A stretch of 64,000 nucleotides of DNA, from positions 620,001-684,000 of the forward strand of contig NZ_CAIT01000005.1 in the NCBI RefSeq assembly GCF_000296815.2, read 5' to 3'. How positions within the stretch are numbered: the first letter of the stretch is position 1; the number at the start of each line of letters is the position of its first letter. The stretch comes from Fibrisoma limi BUZ 3 (GTDB taxonomy: Bacteria; Bacteroidota; Bacteroidia; Cytophagales; Spirosomataceae). Positions 26,751-35,278 of this stretch are shown piece by piece. The position numbers were made by a program, and so were the translations under genes. Below the pieces are notes generated by a model, which worked only from the letters and a program-made list of their open reading frames with translations, was not told where the DNA came from and ran no database searches.

Positions 26751-26821
26751 CAAGGGGCGTGGGGCGAAGGGCACAGGGTAGAACTGACAACTACCCTGTG
26801 CCCTTCGCTCCACGCCCCTTG
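26751..26821. terminator. Very long hairpin between convergent genes
   Basis: Arms 26751-26781 and 26791-26821 are complementary over 31 bp with one mismatch, with a 9-nt loop. No T-tract follows. It may terminate both convergent genes or be a mobile-element remnant. Confidence 0.7.
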
Positions 26822-26823
26822 CA

Positions 26824-29763
26824 TTATATCCCAATATCCACGATCAGCAACTGGGGTAGGACCTGGCCAGTGGTGACGTTGTAAATCGTCCGGACGCCCA
26901 GTTCAAACGGTACGCGCAGCCGGAGGGCGTTGAATACAAACGTCAGGTCCAGACCAGTGGTCTGGTACGATCGCTGAACGGTCTCATAGCCACGCAGTCG
27001 CCCGTACACATCCCGAACCTCCAGGCGGCTTTGTCCATCGGCCGCATCGAAAAATCCGGCCGCTTTGATACGTTGAATGTACAGCCAGCGCCCCAGCGAC
27101 CAGTGCACATCCGCCAGCGGTAGCCGGTATTCGGCGCTTCCAACCGTAATCTTGTCGTCGCTGACGTAATCCTGTCCGCGTGGGTAGAAAATACCAGGGC
27201 TGAAGCGGTACGTGCCGCGGGCCTGCTGTTGGTAACCTCCCCGCAACCGTACCGAATGATGCTTGCCCAGGCCAGGAAAAAACAGATTGCCCTGCACGCT
27301 CCATTGCTCGGCAGTGAGTCGTCCTTCAAACGGGGTGTTACGTAGCGAAACCGAAAGGGTTTGCCCCCAGCGGGGTGCTACGTCGCGTTTGCTCTGACGT
27401 AACAGCCGCGAATACGAAAATCCATAAGTCATAGCATTGAGCGACCCAGCCGAACCAACTTCGGATATATACCGGAACGGCAAGTTATAATCACTTACCT
27501 GCAGGTAGTTGTAATACGCCGAGAGGTTCATACTCTGAATGTATTTCGAGTTGGTGAGCTGAAGGGGAAGTCGGAAACCGGCCGTTAGCTGATTGTACTG
27601 CCAGCGGTCAGAACGCAGGCTGTCGGCGGGAATGACCCGGTCAACGTAAAGCGACGTGCTCCGGTTTCCATGCTGAAAACTTACGTCAATGATGGGGTAG
27701 AGACCCTGATAGCTGAAATTAGCAAAGAACGCTCCCACGCGCTCGGCCTGGTTGTAGTTGTACCCGACCGAGAACTGGGTCGTACTCAGCAAATCCTGCG
27801 AACTGAGACTCACCGACAGCGCCTGCCCATTGGAACTGAGCAAAGGACCCCAACTGTAAATATTGATGGCATTGGCCAGCCGGCTAAAGCGATTTACAGG
27901 ATACGGTCTGGCGGTCGCGCTTGAGTCGTTCAACACCTGCCGGGCTTCGGTCACACCGGGTTCCTGCTGCACCAGCGGCCCAAAATAGCGAACCGTCCGG
28001 TTGTCGACACTGCGGGCCGGTTGCCAGGCCGCCGGGTCGAGCGGCATATCCATGATGCGGTAGCCAATGGCCGAGAAATCCTCAAACGCCAGCCGGTTGC
28101 CACCGGGCGAAACGACCGCATGATAAGCCGCCAGGGGGCGCGACGTAACCTGAAACACAGCCTTCGTCTGCGTATCGACGGCGTAGATGTTGTCGATGCC
28201 GGAACGTGGGGAGTTGTAGAGGACGTAGTTGCCCCAGGGCTGCGGATGGCTCAGGTTCTCGTTGGCGCGGGGGAGAAGCTCAGTACGTGCGTTGGTTTCC
28301 GTGTCGATAAGCTGAATGGTTTTCTGCCCGTCTTTCAGCGCAACAGCGACTACGGTCCGGTCGTCGCGCCAGCGGGGTTGGATAAACAATTCGTTGCCGG
28401 GATTCGGGATCGCTTTCAGAATGGCGCCGGTGGCCGCGTCCAGCACCAGCAGCCGGATCTGATACTCATCCGTATTGTCGACTACAATCAGCTTTTTGGC
28501 ATCCGGCGACAGGGCGGCTGCCGTGTAGCGCGTGCGGTGGGTCAGGCGCGTAAGCTGGCCGGTAGTCAGATCGAGCAGCCGGATGTTGGAATACACCCGC
28601 TGGCCCCAGCGCGGATCATAGCCAAACTCAATCCAGCAGGCTTTGGTGGCAGTAGCCGACAGGATACCGGGATCATTGGGGAACCCTTGCACAAATACTT
28701 TTTTCTCCCGCCCGTTTTTGTCCAGAATAACCAGCCGGGGCGTATCGCCAAGGCCGCTTTTTACGCACAATACGGTCGAATCCGTCAGGTATTGCGGATG
28801 CTGGTAGTTGGTGAACACCGGCCCTGATTCCGCAGACTGTCGCCCGACCTGCTCGGGTTTTTGAATCGGAAAGCCGTCAGCAGCCGTGATTTTCAAACCT
28901 TCCTGCTGTTTCTGCCAGGTTTCGGTCAGGTCGTCCATCGTTTTCTGGTAGAGTTGCTCTACGCGAAGCCCCGTTTCCTGGCGAATGCTGCCCGAGAACG
29001 TAAACGGCCAGGGGAAGTGCCGGTAGTTGCGGTTCAGAATCCGGCTCCAGGCGTCCGGACCGTACGTTCGTTTCAGATACGTCGTCAGGAAATAACCCAG
29101 TTCGTAATGGTTAGGTACGTTATCGATAAACGAGCCGCAGACGGCTTTCGGATAGTCGAACCGCCGACCGGCCAGCAGATTGGCCCGCAGATTGAGGTTG
29201 AAATACGGAATCCGGCCGCGACCACCGGGCGTCAGCAGGGTTTCGGTGCTGACGGCGTCGCCTTCGGCAAACCAGTCGGGAACGGTCAGCAGCGGGAAGT
29301 TGAGCCCCACGTTCCCGAACAGGGTGTACAGCAACCGGCCGTATCCCTGGAGAGCTTTGTCGTTCTGAACCACGTGCCGGTATTCGTGAACAGCCAGCAG
29401 GTCGAGCCAGTCGAGGGTACCGGCCAGACCGGGATTCTGCGGCTGTACGGCATAAAACTCCGACCGGCGGGGCAGCAAACTCACAAAGCCGTTGCTGACC
29501 GTCGTCTGGTTCTGGAGCAGTACCGAAATCCGGCGGGGGCGACGATTCAGTGAAGCGCTGACCGGTTCGTAGAGCCCCTCCAGTCGCTGGGCTGTCCGTT
29601 GAGCCACGCTGTCGAACCCATCGGGATAGAGCACGCGGAAATGGGGGGTAGTTACCCGATACCAGCGCAACTGGGTAGGGTTCTGATCAAGCACAGGCAG
29701 GGTTTGAGCCGTGGCAGCCAGACAAACGAACAAAGTCAGTACAGTTAGTAATCGGGTTTTCAT
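26824..29763 (-). CDS. Secreted gluzincin-like protease fused to beta-propeller and outer-membrane-barrel-like C-terminus
   Basis: A 979-residue exported protein. Residues 1-19 are a signal peptide (ending CLAATA). Residues ~30-290 form a peptidase-MA-like domain with zinc motif HEYRH (an HExxH) in LAVHEYRHVVQ and the downstream Glu in VPDWFAEGDAV, as in gluzincin metallopeptidases. A TolB/WD40-like propeller follows (~310-600), with blades such as ALSPDAKKLIVVDN. The remaining ~350 residues look like beta-barrel strands (VSLSSQDLLSTTQFSVGYNY; RGYETVQRSY near the end). This suggests a protease domain tethered at the outer membrane. The zinc ligands are intact. Substrate is unknown. Confidence 0.82.
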   Translation of the reverse strand: MKTRLLTVLTLFVCLAATAQTLPVLDQNPTQLRWYRVTTPHFRVLYPDGFDSVAQRTAQRLEGLYEPVSASLNRRPRRISVLLQNQTTVSNGFVSLLPRRSEFYAVQPQNPGLAGTLDWLDLLAVHEYRHVVQNDKALQGYGRLLYTLFGNVGLNFPLLTVPDWFAEGDAVSTETLLTPGGRGRIPYFNLNLRANLLAGRRFDYPKAVCGSFIDNVPNHYELGYFLTTYLKRTYGPDAWSRILNRNYRHFPWPFTFSGSIRQETGLRVEQLYQKTMDDLTETWQKQQEGLKITAADGFPIQKPEQVGRQSAESGPVFTNYQHPQYLTDSTVLCVKSGLGDTPRLVILDKNGREKKVFVQGFPNDPGILSATATKACWIEFGYDPRWGQRVYSNIRLLDLTTGQLTRLTHRTRYTAAALSPDAKKLIVVDNTDEYQIRLLVLDAATGAILKAIPNPGNELFIQPRWRDDRTVVAVALKDGQKTIQLIDTETNARTELLPRANENLSHPQPWGNYVLYNSPRSGIDNIYAVDTQTKAVFQVTSRPLAAYHAVVSPGGNRLAFEDFSAIGYRIMDMPLDPAAWQPARSVDNRTVRYFGPLVQQEPGVTEARQVLNDSSATARPYPVNRFSRLANAINIYSWGPLLSSNGQALSVSLSSQDLLSTTQFSVGYNYNQAERVGAFFANFSYQGLYPIIDVSFQHGNRSTSLYVDRVIPADSLRSDRWQYNQLTAGFRLPLQLTNSKYIQSMNLSAYYNYLQVSDYNLPFRYISEVGSAGSLNAMTYGFSYSRLLRQSKRDVAPRWGQTLSVSLRNTPFEGRLTAEQWSVQGNLFFPGLGKHHSVRLRGGYQQQARGTYRFSPGIFYPRGQDYVSDDKITVGSAEYRLPLADVHWSLGRWLYIQRIKAAGFFDAADGQSRLEVRDVYGRLRGYETVQRSYQTTGLDLTFVFNALRLRVPFELGVRTIYNVTTGQVLPQLLIVDIGI

Positions 29764-29846
29764 AGGCAGGTAGCTACCGCGAAAGGTACGGTGAAAGCGA
29801 ATATATTAGTTATCTTACATAGTCGAACTGCTTTTGTTTTGCACCG

Positions 29847-30731
29847 ATGGATACACCCCCGCGCCTGATTGATCCCACGGGTTTTCGAAAGGCTTATATT
29901 CGACAGCCTTTCGATGAAGTAAGTCGGCCGGATTATTTCCAGATCGTTCGGGTTGAGCAGGTGGCTCCCCGGCTGGTTGTGCCCACGCTGCTCCACCGAA
30001 CCACCTACAACTATCTGGTTTTTCTGACGCAGGGCGAAGGCCGTCAAGTACATAATCTGGATGAAGTAACGATTGATGCGCAGCGACTGCTGCTGGTCCG
30101 GGCCGGGACGATTACGGCTATCCAGGCTATTCAGCCGCCCGTGGCTGGTTTTTTCATCGGGTTCGATCCGATGGTGCTGGATCGACTCCTCAGCCCGGTT
30201 CAGTTGCAGCAGTGGCTGGCTCTTCCGGCCGTTCTGCCCCTGACCGCCGGGGATGTTGCCTGGTGTTCTGGTCTGTGCCATCTGCTGGCCGACGAACAGG
30301 CGCAGGGGGTACTCACTGATGCGGCTTTGCACCTGCTGGCGGGACTGATCATTAAACTACTTCCCAAGGCCACGTTGGCGAGTACGTCGATGAGTCGGGA
30401 AGAGCAGCTCGCTACCCAGTTCAAACAACTGGTTTACACGCACTGCATCCTGCGCAAAGACCTGGCTTTTTACGCTGATGCGCTGGCTATTTCAGAAAAC
30501 TACCTGTTTCGTTGCGTGAAAACCGCGACGGGTAAAGCACCTAAATCTATTCTGCTCGAAACGCTGGTGCTGTATGCCCGGGTACAGCTCCAGAACACGA
30601 CTACCGACATCGCGACTATTGCCTACAGCCTGAATTTGCAGGACCCCTCGTACTTTGGACGGCTGTTCCGGAAAGTTACTGGGCAGACACCCTCTGACTA
30701 TCGGCGTGCTATGCAGGATTCGTCCGGATAG
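29847..30731 (+). CDS. AraC-family transcriptional regulator
   Basis: A 294-residue one-component regulator. Residues ~1-190 form a cupin-like sensor (TYNYLVFLTQGEGRQVHNLDE), and ~200-290 carry the AraC double HTH: DLAFYADALAISENYLFRCV, then TTDIATIAYSLNLQDPSYFG and GRLFRKVTGQTPSDYRR. It is divergent from the 979-residue protein gene and 69 bp upstream of the NmrA/SnoaL/membrane-protein run on the same strand, which is its most likely target. The effector is unknown. Confidence 0.9.
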   Translation: MDTPPRLIDPTGFRKAYIRQPFDEVSRPDYFQIVRVEQVAPRLVVPTLLHRTTYNYLVFLTQGEGRQVHNLDEVTIDAQRLLLVRAGTITAIQAIQPPVAGFFIGFDPMVLDRLLSPVQLQQWLALPAVLPLTAGDVAWCSGLCHLLADEQAQGVLTDAALHLLAGLIIKLLPKATLASTSMSREEQLATQFKQLVYTHCILRKDLAFYADALAISENYLFRCVKTATGKAPKSILLETLVLYARVQLQNTTTDIATIAYSLNLQDPSYFGRLFRKVTGQTPSDYRRAMQDSSG

Positions 30732-30770
30732 TCTCCGGCTTAGTCCTAGCCTGTACGCTTCTGTCTGCTG

Positions 30771-30778
30771 CACTTTTG
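30771..30778 (+). promoter_or_regulatory. Possible -7 element before the NmrA-like gene
   Basis: CACTTTTG differs from TAnnTTTG only at its first base and lies 23 bp before the ATG at 30801. No -33 element is visible, which would suit an activator-dependent promoter (inference). Confidence 0.35.
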
Positions 30779-30800
30779 TACCCATAACAAGACAGGAGTC

Positions 30801-31436
30801 ATGCGGGCATTTCTTTTTGGGGCAACTGGGCCAACCGGGCAGTTGCTGCTGCAAAAACTGGTTGAGAAAAAGTACGACGTAACGGTCCTGGTTCGTCGGC
30901 CGGAAGCCGTTCCGCCAACGGGAGCGCCCGTTACGATTGTGCCCGGGGATGTGATGCGACCAGAAACCTTTTCCAGCCACCTGGCTGGTACGGATGTGGT
31001 CATATCGGCTTTAGGAACGGGTAAGAGCCTGGCAAAGACCACTCTTTTTTCGGATGGAGGCCGCATCATGCTGGAAGCTATGCGGCAGACCGGGGTTCAA
31101 AAATTGATCGCCATTACGTCGGGTGGGGTGCAGGATGATGATCCCACCATTCTGAAAAGCTGGTTTTACCGCTTCATTGGTCGTTGGCTGCTGCGTAATC
31201 TGTACGACGATATGCGCCGATTTGAGCAGCAACTTGATGCCACCACAGACATCAACTGGATCTGTGTCCGACCGACTACGCTGACCAATGGACCGGCTAC
31301 GGGGCGCTATCGGGTTAGCGTAACGTACTCACCCGAAGGAGGGTCGCAAATTAGCCGCGCTGATGTAGCTGACTTTATCATTCAGCAGATTTCGTCCGAT
31401 CAATACGTACGGCAAAAGCCCGTACTGGCCTATTAA
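30801..31436 (+). CDS. NAD(P)-binding NmrA/SDR-like protein
   Basis: A 211-residue Rossmann-fold protein. The dinucleotide motif GATGPTG is at residues 7-13, followed by VLVRRPEAVP, VVISALGTGKS and a C-terminal RADVADFIIQQI segment typical of atypical SDR/NmrA-like epimerase-family proteins. The catalytic Tyr-x3-Lys of classical SDRs is not evident, so it may sense redox state or reduce a quinone-like substrate. It is first in a tight run with the SnoaL-like (19-bp gap) and membrane protein genes, after an AraC regulator. Confidence 0.85.
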   Translation: MRAFLFGATGPTGQLLLQKLVEKKYDVTVLVRRPEAVPPTGAPVTIVPGDVMRPETFSSHLAGTDVVISALGTGKSLAKTTLFSDGGRIMLEAMRQTGVQKLIAITSGGVQDDDPTILKSWFYRFIGRWLLRNLYDDMRRFEQQLDATTDINWICVRPTTLTNGPATGRYRVSVTYSPEGGSQISRADVADFIIQQISSDQYVRQKPVLAY

Positions 31437-31455
31437 CCAAATCCAATCAACAATC

Positions 31456-31923
31456 ATGACTATCAACTCAACCTTACCGGAAGACCAGACGCAGGCCATT
31501 ACGGCGCTGCTGGAGCGGTTTGTCGACACATGGAATACTAAAGACCCGACCCTGTTCGGTACCATCTTCACCGACGATGCGGAGTTTATCGATGTAGTAG
31601 GGCAGGTAGCTACAAACCGCAGCGAGATCATTGAACAGCACCGGTATCCGTTCGCCGTAGTAAACAAAGAGGCCGTGCTGTCGCTCACCAATCTCTACAT
31701 TCGGTCGCTGATCGAGGGGCTGGTTATCGTGACGGGGCAGTGGCAGGTCGAGAACAGCTCAACGCCGGCCGGGCAACTGATCCCGATGCGAAACGGTGTT
31801 ATTCAGATCATTTGCCGACACGTAGGGCCGGATTGGTCTGTTCGACTGGTGCATAATACCGACCTGACGCAGGTGTACCGGGACGTGAAACCAGGCCCCG
31901 GCTTCAGCGGACCGCAAACCTGA
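31456..31923 (+). CDS. SnoaL/DUF4440-like NTF2-fold protein (SgcJ/EcaC family)
   Basis: A 155-residue soluble protein with the NTF2-like pattern: ITALLERFVDTWNTKDPTLF, then DDAEFIDVVGQVATNR and the terminal RLVHNTDLTQVYRD. This matches the SgcJ/EcaC oxidoreductase-type family (SnoaL-like). Such proteins are often small-molecule isomerases or oxygenase helpers. It lies 19 bp after the NmrA-like gene and 26 bp before a membrane protein gene, so all three should form one operon. Confidence 0.83.
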   Translation: MTINSTLPEDQTQAITALLERFVDTWNTKDPTLFGTIFTDDAEFIDVVGQVATNRSEIIEQHRYPFAVVNKEAVLSLTNLYIRSLIEGLVIVTGQWQVENSSTPAGQLIPMRNGVIQIICRHVGPDWSVRLVHNTDLTQVYRDVKPGPGFSGPQT

Positions 31924-31949
31924 TCAGACAATCAACCACATACTGTTTT

Positions 31950-32435
31950 ATGAACGTGTCAACACACACTCGGTTAACGGCCTGGATAACTATGCTTAGG
32001 CTCGCACTGGGGTTTTATATCTATGGGGCTACCGTTCTCGAAGTGTTTGTATATTACCCGAGCTGGCCCTACATCACTGGTGGATGGCGGGCGTTCAAAC
32101 AATCTGTTGACGAGCTTATCATCCCGCTCTATGTTGTCCCAACTTTTCTGGTTTACATTCCGGCTGTACTGATGTTCTGGTTTAGGTCGGTGGCTATTCC
32201 GCGTTGGATGATCTGGGCGTCGTTGATACTACTGCTGATTCCAACGATATCAACACTGCTGATTCAACTTCCTATTCAGTTTAGTCTGGAGGCTGACTTT
32301 GACCCAGTTACTTACGAACGACTTCGGTATACTGACTTATGGTACCGGCAACCGGCTGCGTTTGCCGGAGTACTGCTAAACGGCTGGATGCTGTTGCGAA
32401 TTCTGCCCGATTCCACTGTGCCATACGCTGGTTAA
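31950..32435 (+). CDS. Four-helix membrane protein, DUF1772-like
   Basis: A 161-residue protein with four predicted spans (~15-35, 66-88, 98-120 and 145-160). The motifs IIPLYVVPTFLVYIPAVLM and WMIWASLILLLIPTISTL are shared with the gene at 52098, and the general layout with 36587 and 37086. The pattern resembles DUF1772/anthrone-oxygenase-like membrane proteins. It is last in the AraC-linked operon with NmrA- and SnoaL-like partners, a set that would suit modification of a small aromatic or quinone molecule. This is inference. Confidence 0.7.
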   Translation: MNVSTHTRLTAWITMLRLALGFYIYGATVLEVFVYYPSWPYITGGWRAFKQSVDELIIPLYVVPTFLVYIPAVLMFWFRSVAIPRWMIWASLILLLIPTISTLLIQLPIQFSLEADFDPVTYERLRYTDLWYRQPAAFAGVLLNGWMLLRILPDSTVPYAG

Positions 32436-32514
32436 CAGACGCATTGCCTCAGTTTCACAAAACCTTAACAGCTTTTCTGGCGCTGGTTTGCCGTACGTAG
32501 CGAATTTTGCGACC

Positions 32515-33105
32515 ATGTTAGGGCAGGAGTTGAGCGATGAGACACTGGTCGGCCGGCTTCGGCACGCCGATGAGCAGGCCTTTCGGACCCTGTACGACCG
32601 GCATTGGTTCGAGTTGTATGTCGTAGCCTGCCGCAAGCTCCGAGATAGCGAACTGGCACAGGATCTGGTGCAGGAACTGTTTTTGAAACTCTGGCAGAAG
32701 CGCGAAGTCCTTCGGGTCGATAATCTGAAAGCATACTTCACTACGTCGCTCCGGAATCTGATTATTGACCATGTCCGGCAACAACTCCAGAGCGATCAGT
32801 ACGCCGAATACATTCTCCACGCACGGCCTGCCGAATCAAACCAAACGACATCAGCTGTTCAGTATCAGGAGCTTTCCGAGTCGCTTAATCAGGCACTGGC
32901 CCAGCTTCCCGACAAAACACGCGAGGTGTTTCTGCTGAATCGTTTCGAGCGGATGAGCAATCGGGAAATTGCCGCCCAACTGGGCCTGTCCGAAAAAACG
33001 ATTGAATATCACCTGTCCCGCTCCACCTCGTTTCTCCGCACTCAGCTTCAGAACCTTGCCACGCTGTTGGCAGGTCTGGGCTTCTTCTGGACAGGAAAGC
33101 CGTAA
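32515..33105 (+). CDS. ECF-type sigma-70 family sigma factor (orphan)
   Basis: A 196-residue sigma factor of the Bacteroidota expansion family. Region 2 is FRTLYDRHWFELYVVACRKL with DLVQELFLKLWQKRE, and region 4 is REVFLLNRFERMSNREIAAQ followed by LGLSEKTIEYHLSRS. I start at ATG 32515; an upstream in-frame TTG at 32488 is less likely. Usually such sigma factors precede a FecR anti-sigma and a SusC-type receptor. Neither is adjacent here, so its control is unclear. Confidence 0.92.
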   Translation: MLGQELSDETLVGRLRHADEQAFRTLYDRHWFELYVVACRKLRDSELAQDLVQELFLKLWQKREVLRVDNLKAYFTTSLRNLIIDHVRQQLQSDQYAEYILHARPAESNQTTSAVQYQELSESLNQALAQLPDKTREVFLLNRFERMSNREIAAQLGLSEKTIEYHLSRSTSFLRTQLQNLATLLAGLGFFWTGKP

Positions 33106-33124
33106 AAGTAGTCATCAGTGGCTT

Positions 33125-33174
33125 GTGTTGGATGGGTGGAGCCGGGTTCGGAACCTGACACCACCCATCCACAC
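33125..33174. terminator. Hairpin downstream of the sigma factor
   Basis: Arms of 14-15 bp (GTGTTGGATGGGTGG and its complement, with one bulge) enclose a small GGTT/AACC hairpin. No T-run follows. Confidence 0.55.
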
Positions 33175-33315
33175 CTGCGCCAAGTTCAACGATGCGGTTG
33201 TACCCTCGTCGCTGAACTTGGCCTGTTCTTCGCCGGAAAGGGCTCGAACGTAGCAGAGGGCGGCTGAATGCACAAAATCCAGCGTTAGCATTGGCGAAAC
33301 GTAATTGAAATCGCC

Positions 33316-33783
33316 ATGATTCTACTCCATTACCTCACCTCCGCCCAGCGCCTGCTGTTGATGACTACGCTCAGTATACTTACGCTGGCTGGTTGTTCCA
33401 GCACGGACGATCCGCAACCTGTTGCCAAGAGCCAGCTACTCAGCCGGAACTGGCAGGTCCAGAGCGCTCAGTACAGCTACAGCAACCTCACCTACACGTA
33501 CTACCAGAAGGGCGGAACGACCAATGACGCCGATCTGTCGGCGTATCGGTTCAATTTTGAGAACAATGGTTCGTATACCTTCCTCAACGATTCGACGAGC
33601 TACGAGGGCAACTGGGAACTGGTCGAACAGGATTCCAAACTCCGCCTGGACGGCCAAAGCGATTTTTCGATCCTAACGCTGTCGGATACCAACTTCGACT
33701 TTTCGTTCACCTCCGAAGAAACGGATGCCGATAATAAGGCCATCACGGTCCAGTACACGTATCGGCTCATTCCAGCCAACTAA
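33316..33783 (+). CDS. Lipocalin-like lipoprotein, uncharacterised
   Basis: A 155-residue predicted lipoprotein; the lipobox is LTLAGCSST, with Cys near residue 27. If translation starts at the second ATG (33361) the signal peptide is the normal length, so that start is also plausible. The mature part is beta-rich (LLSRNWQVQSAQYSYSNLTY, YRFNFENNGSYTFLNDST), typical of small lipocalin-like Bacteroidota lipoproteins (DUF5004/lipocalin-type). It follows the sigma factor gene after 210 bp. Function unknown. Confidence 0.7.
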   Translation: MILLHYLTSAQRLLLMTTLSILTLAGCSSTDDPQPVAKSQLLSRNWQVQSAQYSYSNLTYTYYQKGGTTNDADLSAYRFNFENNGSYTFLNDSTSYEGNWELVEQDSKLRLDGQSDFSILTLSDTNFDFSFTSEETDADNKAITVQYTYRLIPAN

Positions 33784-33875
33784 TCCCGTTTTCACGCTTA
33801 ACATTTATTAACAGGGGGCTAATCCAACCTTGCAGACCCGATTGGACTCACCTTCGAAAACACGTAAACGTTCTC

Positions 33876-34877
33876 ATGATACATTGCTTTTCGACTCGTT
33901 CGTTATGGCCCCGACTGGCGGCCGGAATGCTCACCCTTGCCAGTGGCTGGCTCATTGGCTGTAGTGGCTCCGATGAGGTGGCGGTGATGGGCGACTGGCG
34001 TCGTCGGTCTGATTTCGAAGGGGTTGCCCGGCAGGCAGCCGCCGGGTTTATCATCAACAACATTGCCTACGTTGGCACCGGTACGAACGCCGATAACGAA
34101 CGCCTGACCGATTTCTGGGGGTATGATGCGGCCCGCAATACCTGGACGCAGATAGCCGACTATGCCGGAACCCCTCGCTTTGCAGCCGTCGGGTTTGCGG
34201 TTGGCAGCAAAGGCTACGTCGGTACCGGTCTCGACAACAACAGCGACCGACTCAAAGACTTTTACGAATACGACCCTGCTACCAATGCGTGGCGAAAGAT
34301 AGCCGATTATGCAGGGTCAGCCCGCCGGAATGCGGTGGCATTCACGATCGGCAACAAAGGCTACGTCGGAACGGGGTTCGACGGTAATTACCTCAAGGAT
34401 TTTTACGCCTATGACCCTGCCACTGACCAGTGGCAGCGCGTGGCCAGTTATTCAGGTCCCAAACGACTCGGGGCGGTGGCCTTCGTACTCGACGGACTAG
34501 GCTACGTGGTTGGAGGCAACAACAATGGCATAAACCAGAAGGATGTCTGGGCTTATGATCCGGCACAGGATACGTGGGTTGAAAAAGATGAATTTGACGA
34601 CGAAGAGACGGTAGCCCGCAGCTACGGTGTAGCCTTCGCCATTGGCTCAAAAGGGTACGTACTGCTCGGTGATGGCAACAACACCGTGTGGGAATACGAT
34701 CCGGCGAGCGATTCGTGGAGCGACGACCGGGGGGCATTCGAAGGCAGTACGCGTTCGTATGCCGTTGGGTTTGCCATCAACGGGAAAGGCTACGTAACAA
34801 CCGGGAGCGTCGGAACAGGGCGGCTGGATGATCTGTGGGAATTTGATCCTGATAAGGAACGCGACAGCGATGATTAA
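33876..34877 (+). CDS. Kelch-repeat lipoprotein
   Basis: A 333-residue surface or periplasmic lipoprotein with lipobox GWLIGCSGS (Cys ~29). The rest is a Kelch-type beta-propeller of about six blades, each like GSKGYVGTGLDNN ... FYEYDPATNAWRKIADYAG. Kelch propellers bind partners or glycans. It overlaps DUF4907 by 8 bp and precedes DUF4270. These three families recur together in Cytophagales and Flavobacteria genomes, as far as I know without an assigned function. The last blade ends in an acidic tail (DPDKERDSDD). Confidence 0.85.
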   Translation: MIHCFSTRSLWPRLAAGMLTLASGWLIGCSGSDEVAVMGDWRRRSDFEGVARQAAAGFIINNIAYVGTGTNADNERLTDFWGYDAARNTWTQIADYAGTPRFAAVGFAVGSKGYVGTGLDNNSDRLKDFYEYDPATNAWRKIADYAGSARRNAVAFTIGNKGYVGTGFDGNYLKDFYAYDPATDQWQRVASYSGPKRLGAVAFVLDGLGYVVGGNNNGINQKDVWAYDPAQDTWVEKDEFDDEETVARSYGVAFAIGSKGYVLLGDGNNTVWEYDPASDSWSDDRGAFEGSTRSYAVGFAINGKGYVTTGSVGTGRLDDLWEFDPDKERDSDD

Positions 34878-35181
34878 ACCGACGAATCGAATCTGGGGCA
34901 CCTGGTTGGTACTCGGTCTCTGGGCAGTGCTGCTCAGTGCCTACTGGCTGTTTGGCCGGCATCCGCGCTATGCGTTGCGGGTGTTCCAGACAGAAGCCGG
35001 TTGGGTGTACGAGATTCGGCAGGGCGCGAAACCCCTGATCTACCAGCCGGTCGTGCCTGGTCTGTCCGGCCAGCAGCGGTTTACCGATGAAGCGCATGCC
35101 CGGCGTGTGGGCGAACGCGTACTCAGCAAACTGCAACAGGGGGAGTTTCCCCCAACGCTACGGCCCGAGGAGGTTCGCTAG
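34870..35181 (+). CDS. DUF4907 family protein
   Basis: A 103-residue protein with one N-terminal membrane span (~8-26, WLVLGLWAVLLSAYWLF) and a short soluble domain: RVFQTEAGWVYEIRQG, then KPLIYQPVVPGLSGQQRF and ARRVGERVLSKLQQGEFP. These match DUF4907. The start ATG at 34870 overlaps the Kelch gene stop by 8 bp, so translation is probably coupled. It sits between the Kelch protein and DUF4270; a role as a small periplasmic partner of them is inference. Confidence 0.8.
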   Translation: MIKPTNRIWGTWLVLGLWAVLLSAYWLFGRHPRYALRVFQTEAGWVYEIRQGAKPLIYQPVVPGLSGQQRFTDEAHARRVGERVLSKLQQGEFPPTLRPEEVR

Positions 35182-35195
35182 TGCTTTTCATCTGC

Positions 35196-35259
35196 TGGGC
35201 GTCAGGTAACGATCGTGGCCGCTCAATGCCACTGCGAAGAAATCGCAGCCTGACGCCCA
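35196..35259 (+). other. Compact three-stem RNA structure between DUF4907 and DUF4270 genes
   Basis: An outer 11-bp helix (TGGGCGTCAGG, 35196-35206, with 35249-35259) encloses two hairpins: GTGGC/GCCAC (35215-35219 with 35228-35232) and TGCGA/TCGCA (35233-35237 with 35243-35247, loop AGAAA). The two inner hairpins abut with no spacer, giving a three-way-junction shape. It may be a regulatory element, processing site or attenuator. Confidence 0.5.
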
Positions 35260-35278
35260 TTTCAACGACTTCTTATTC

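Noticed and set aside
28021-28827. 268-residue open frame antisense to the 979-residue protease gene
   Set aside because: It is a shadow of high-GC coding DNA with no domain or codon pattern; the opposite strand has a clear signal peptide, HExxH and propeller.
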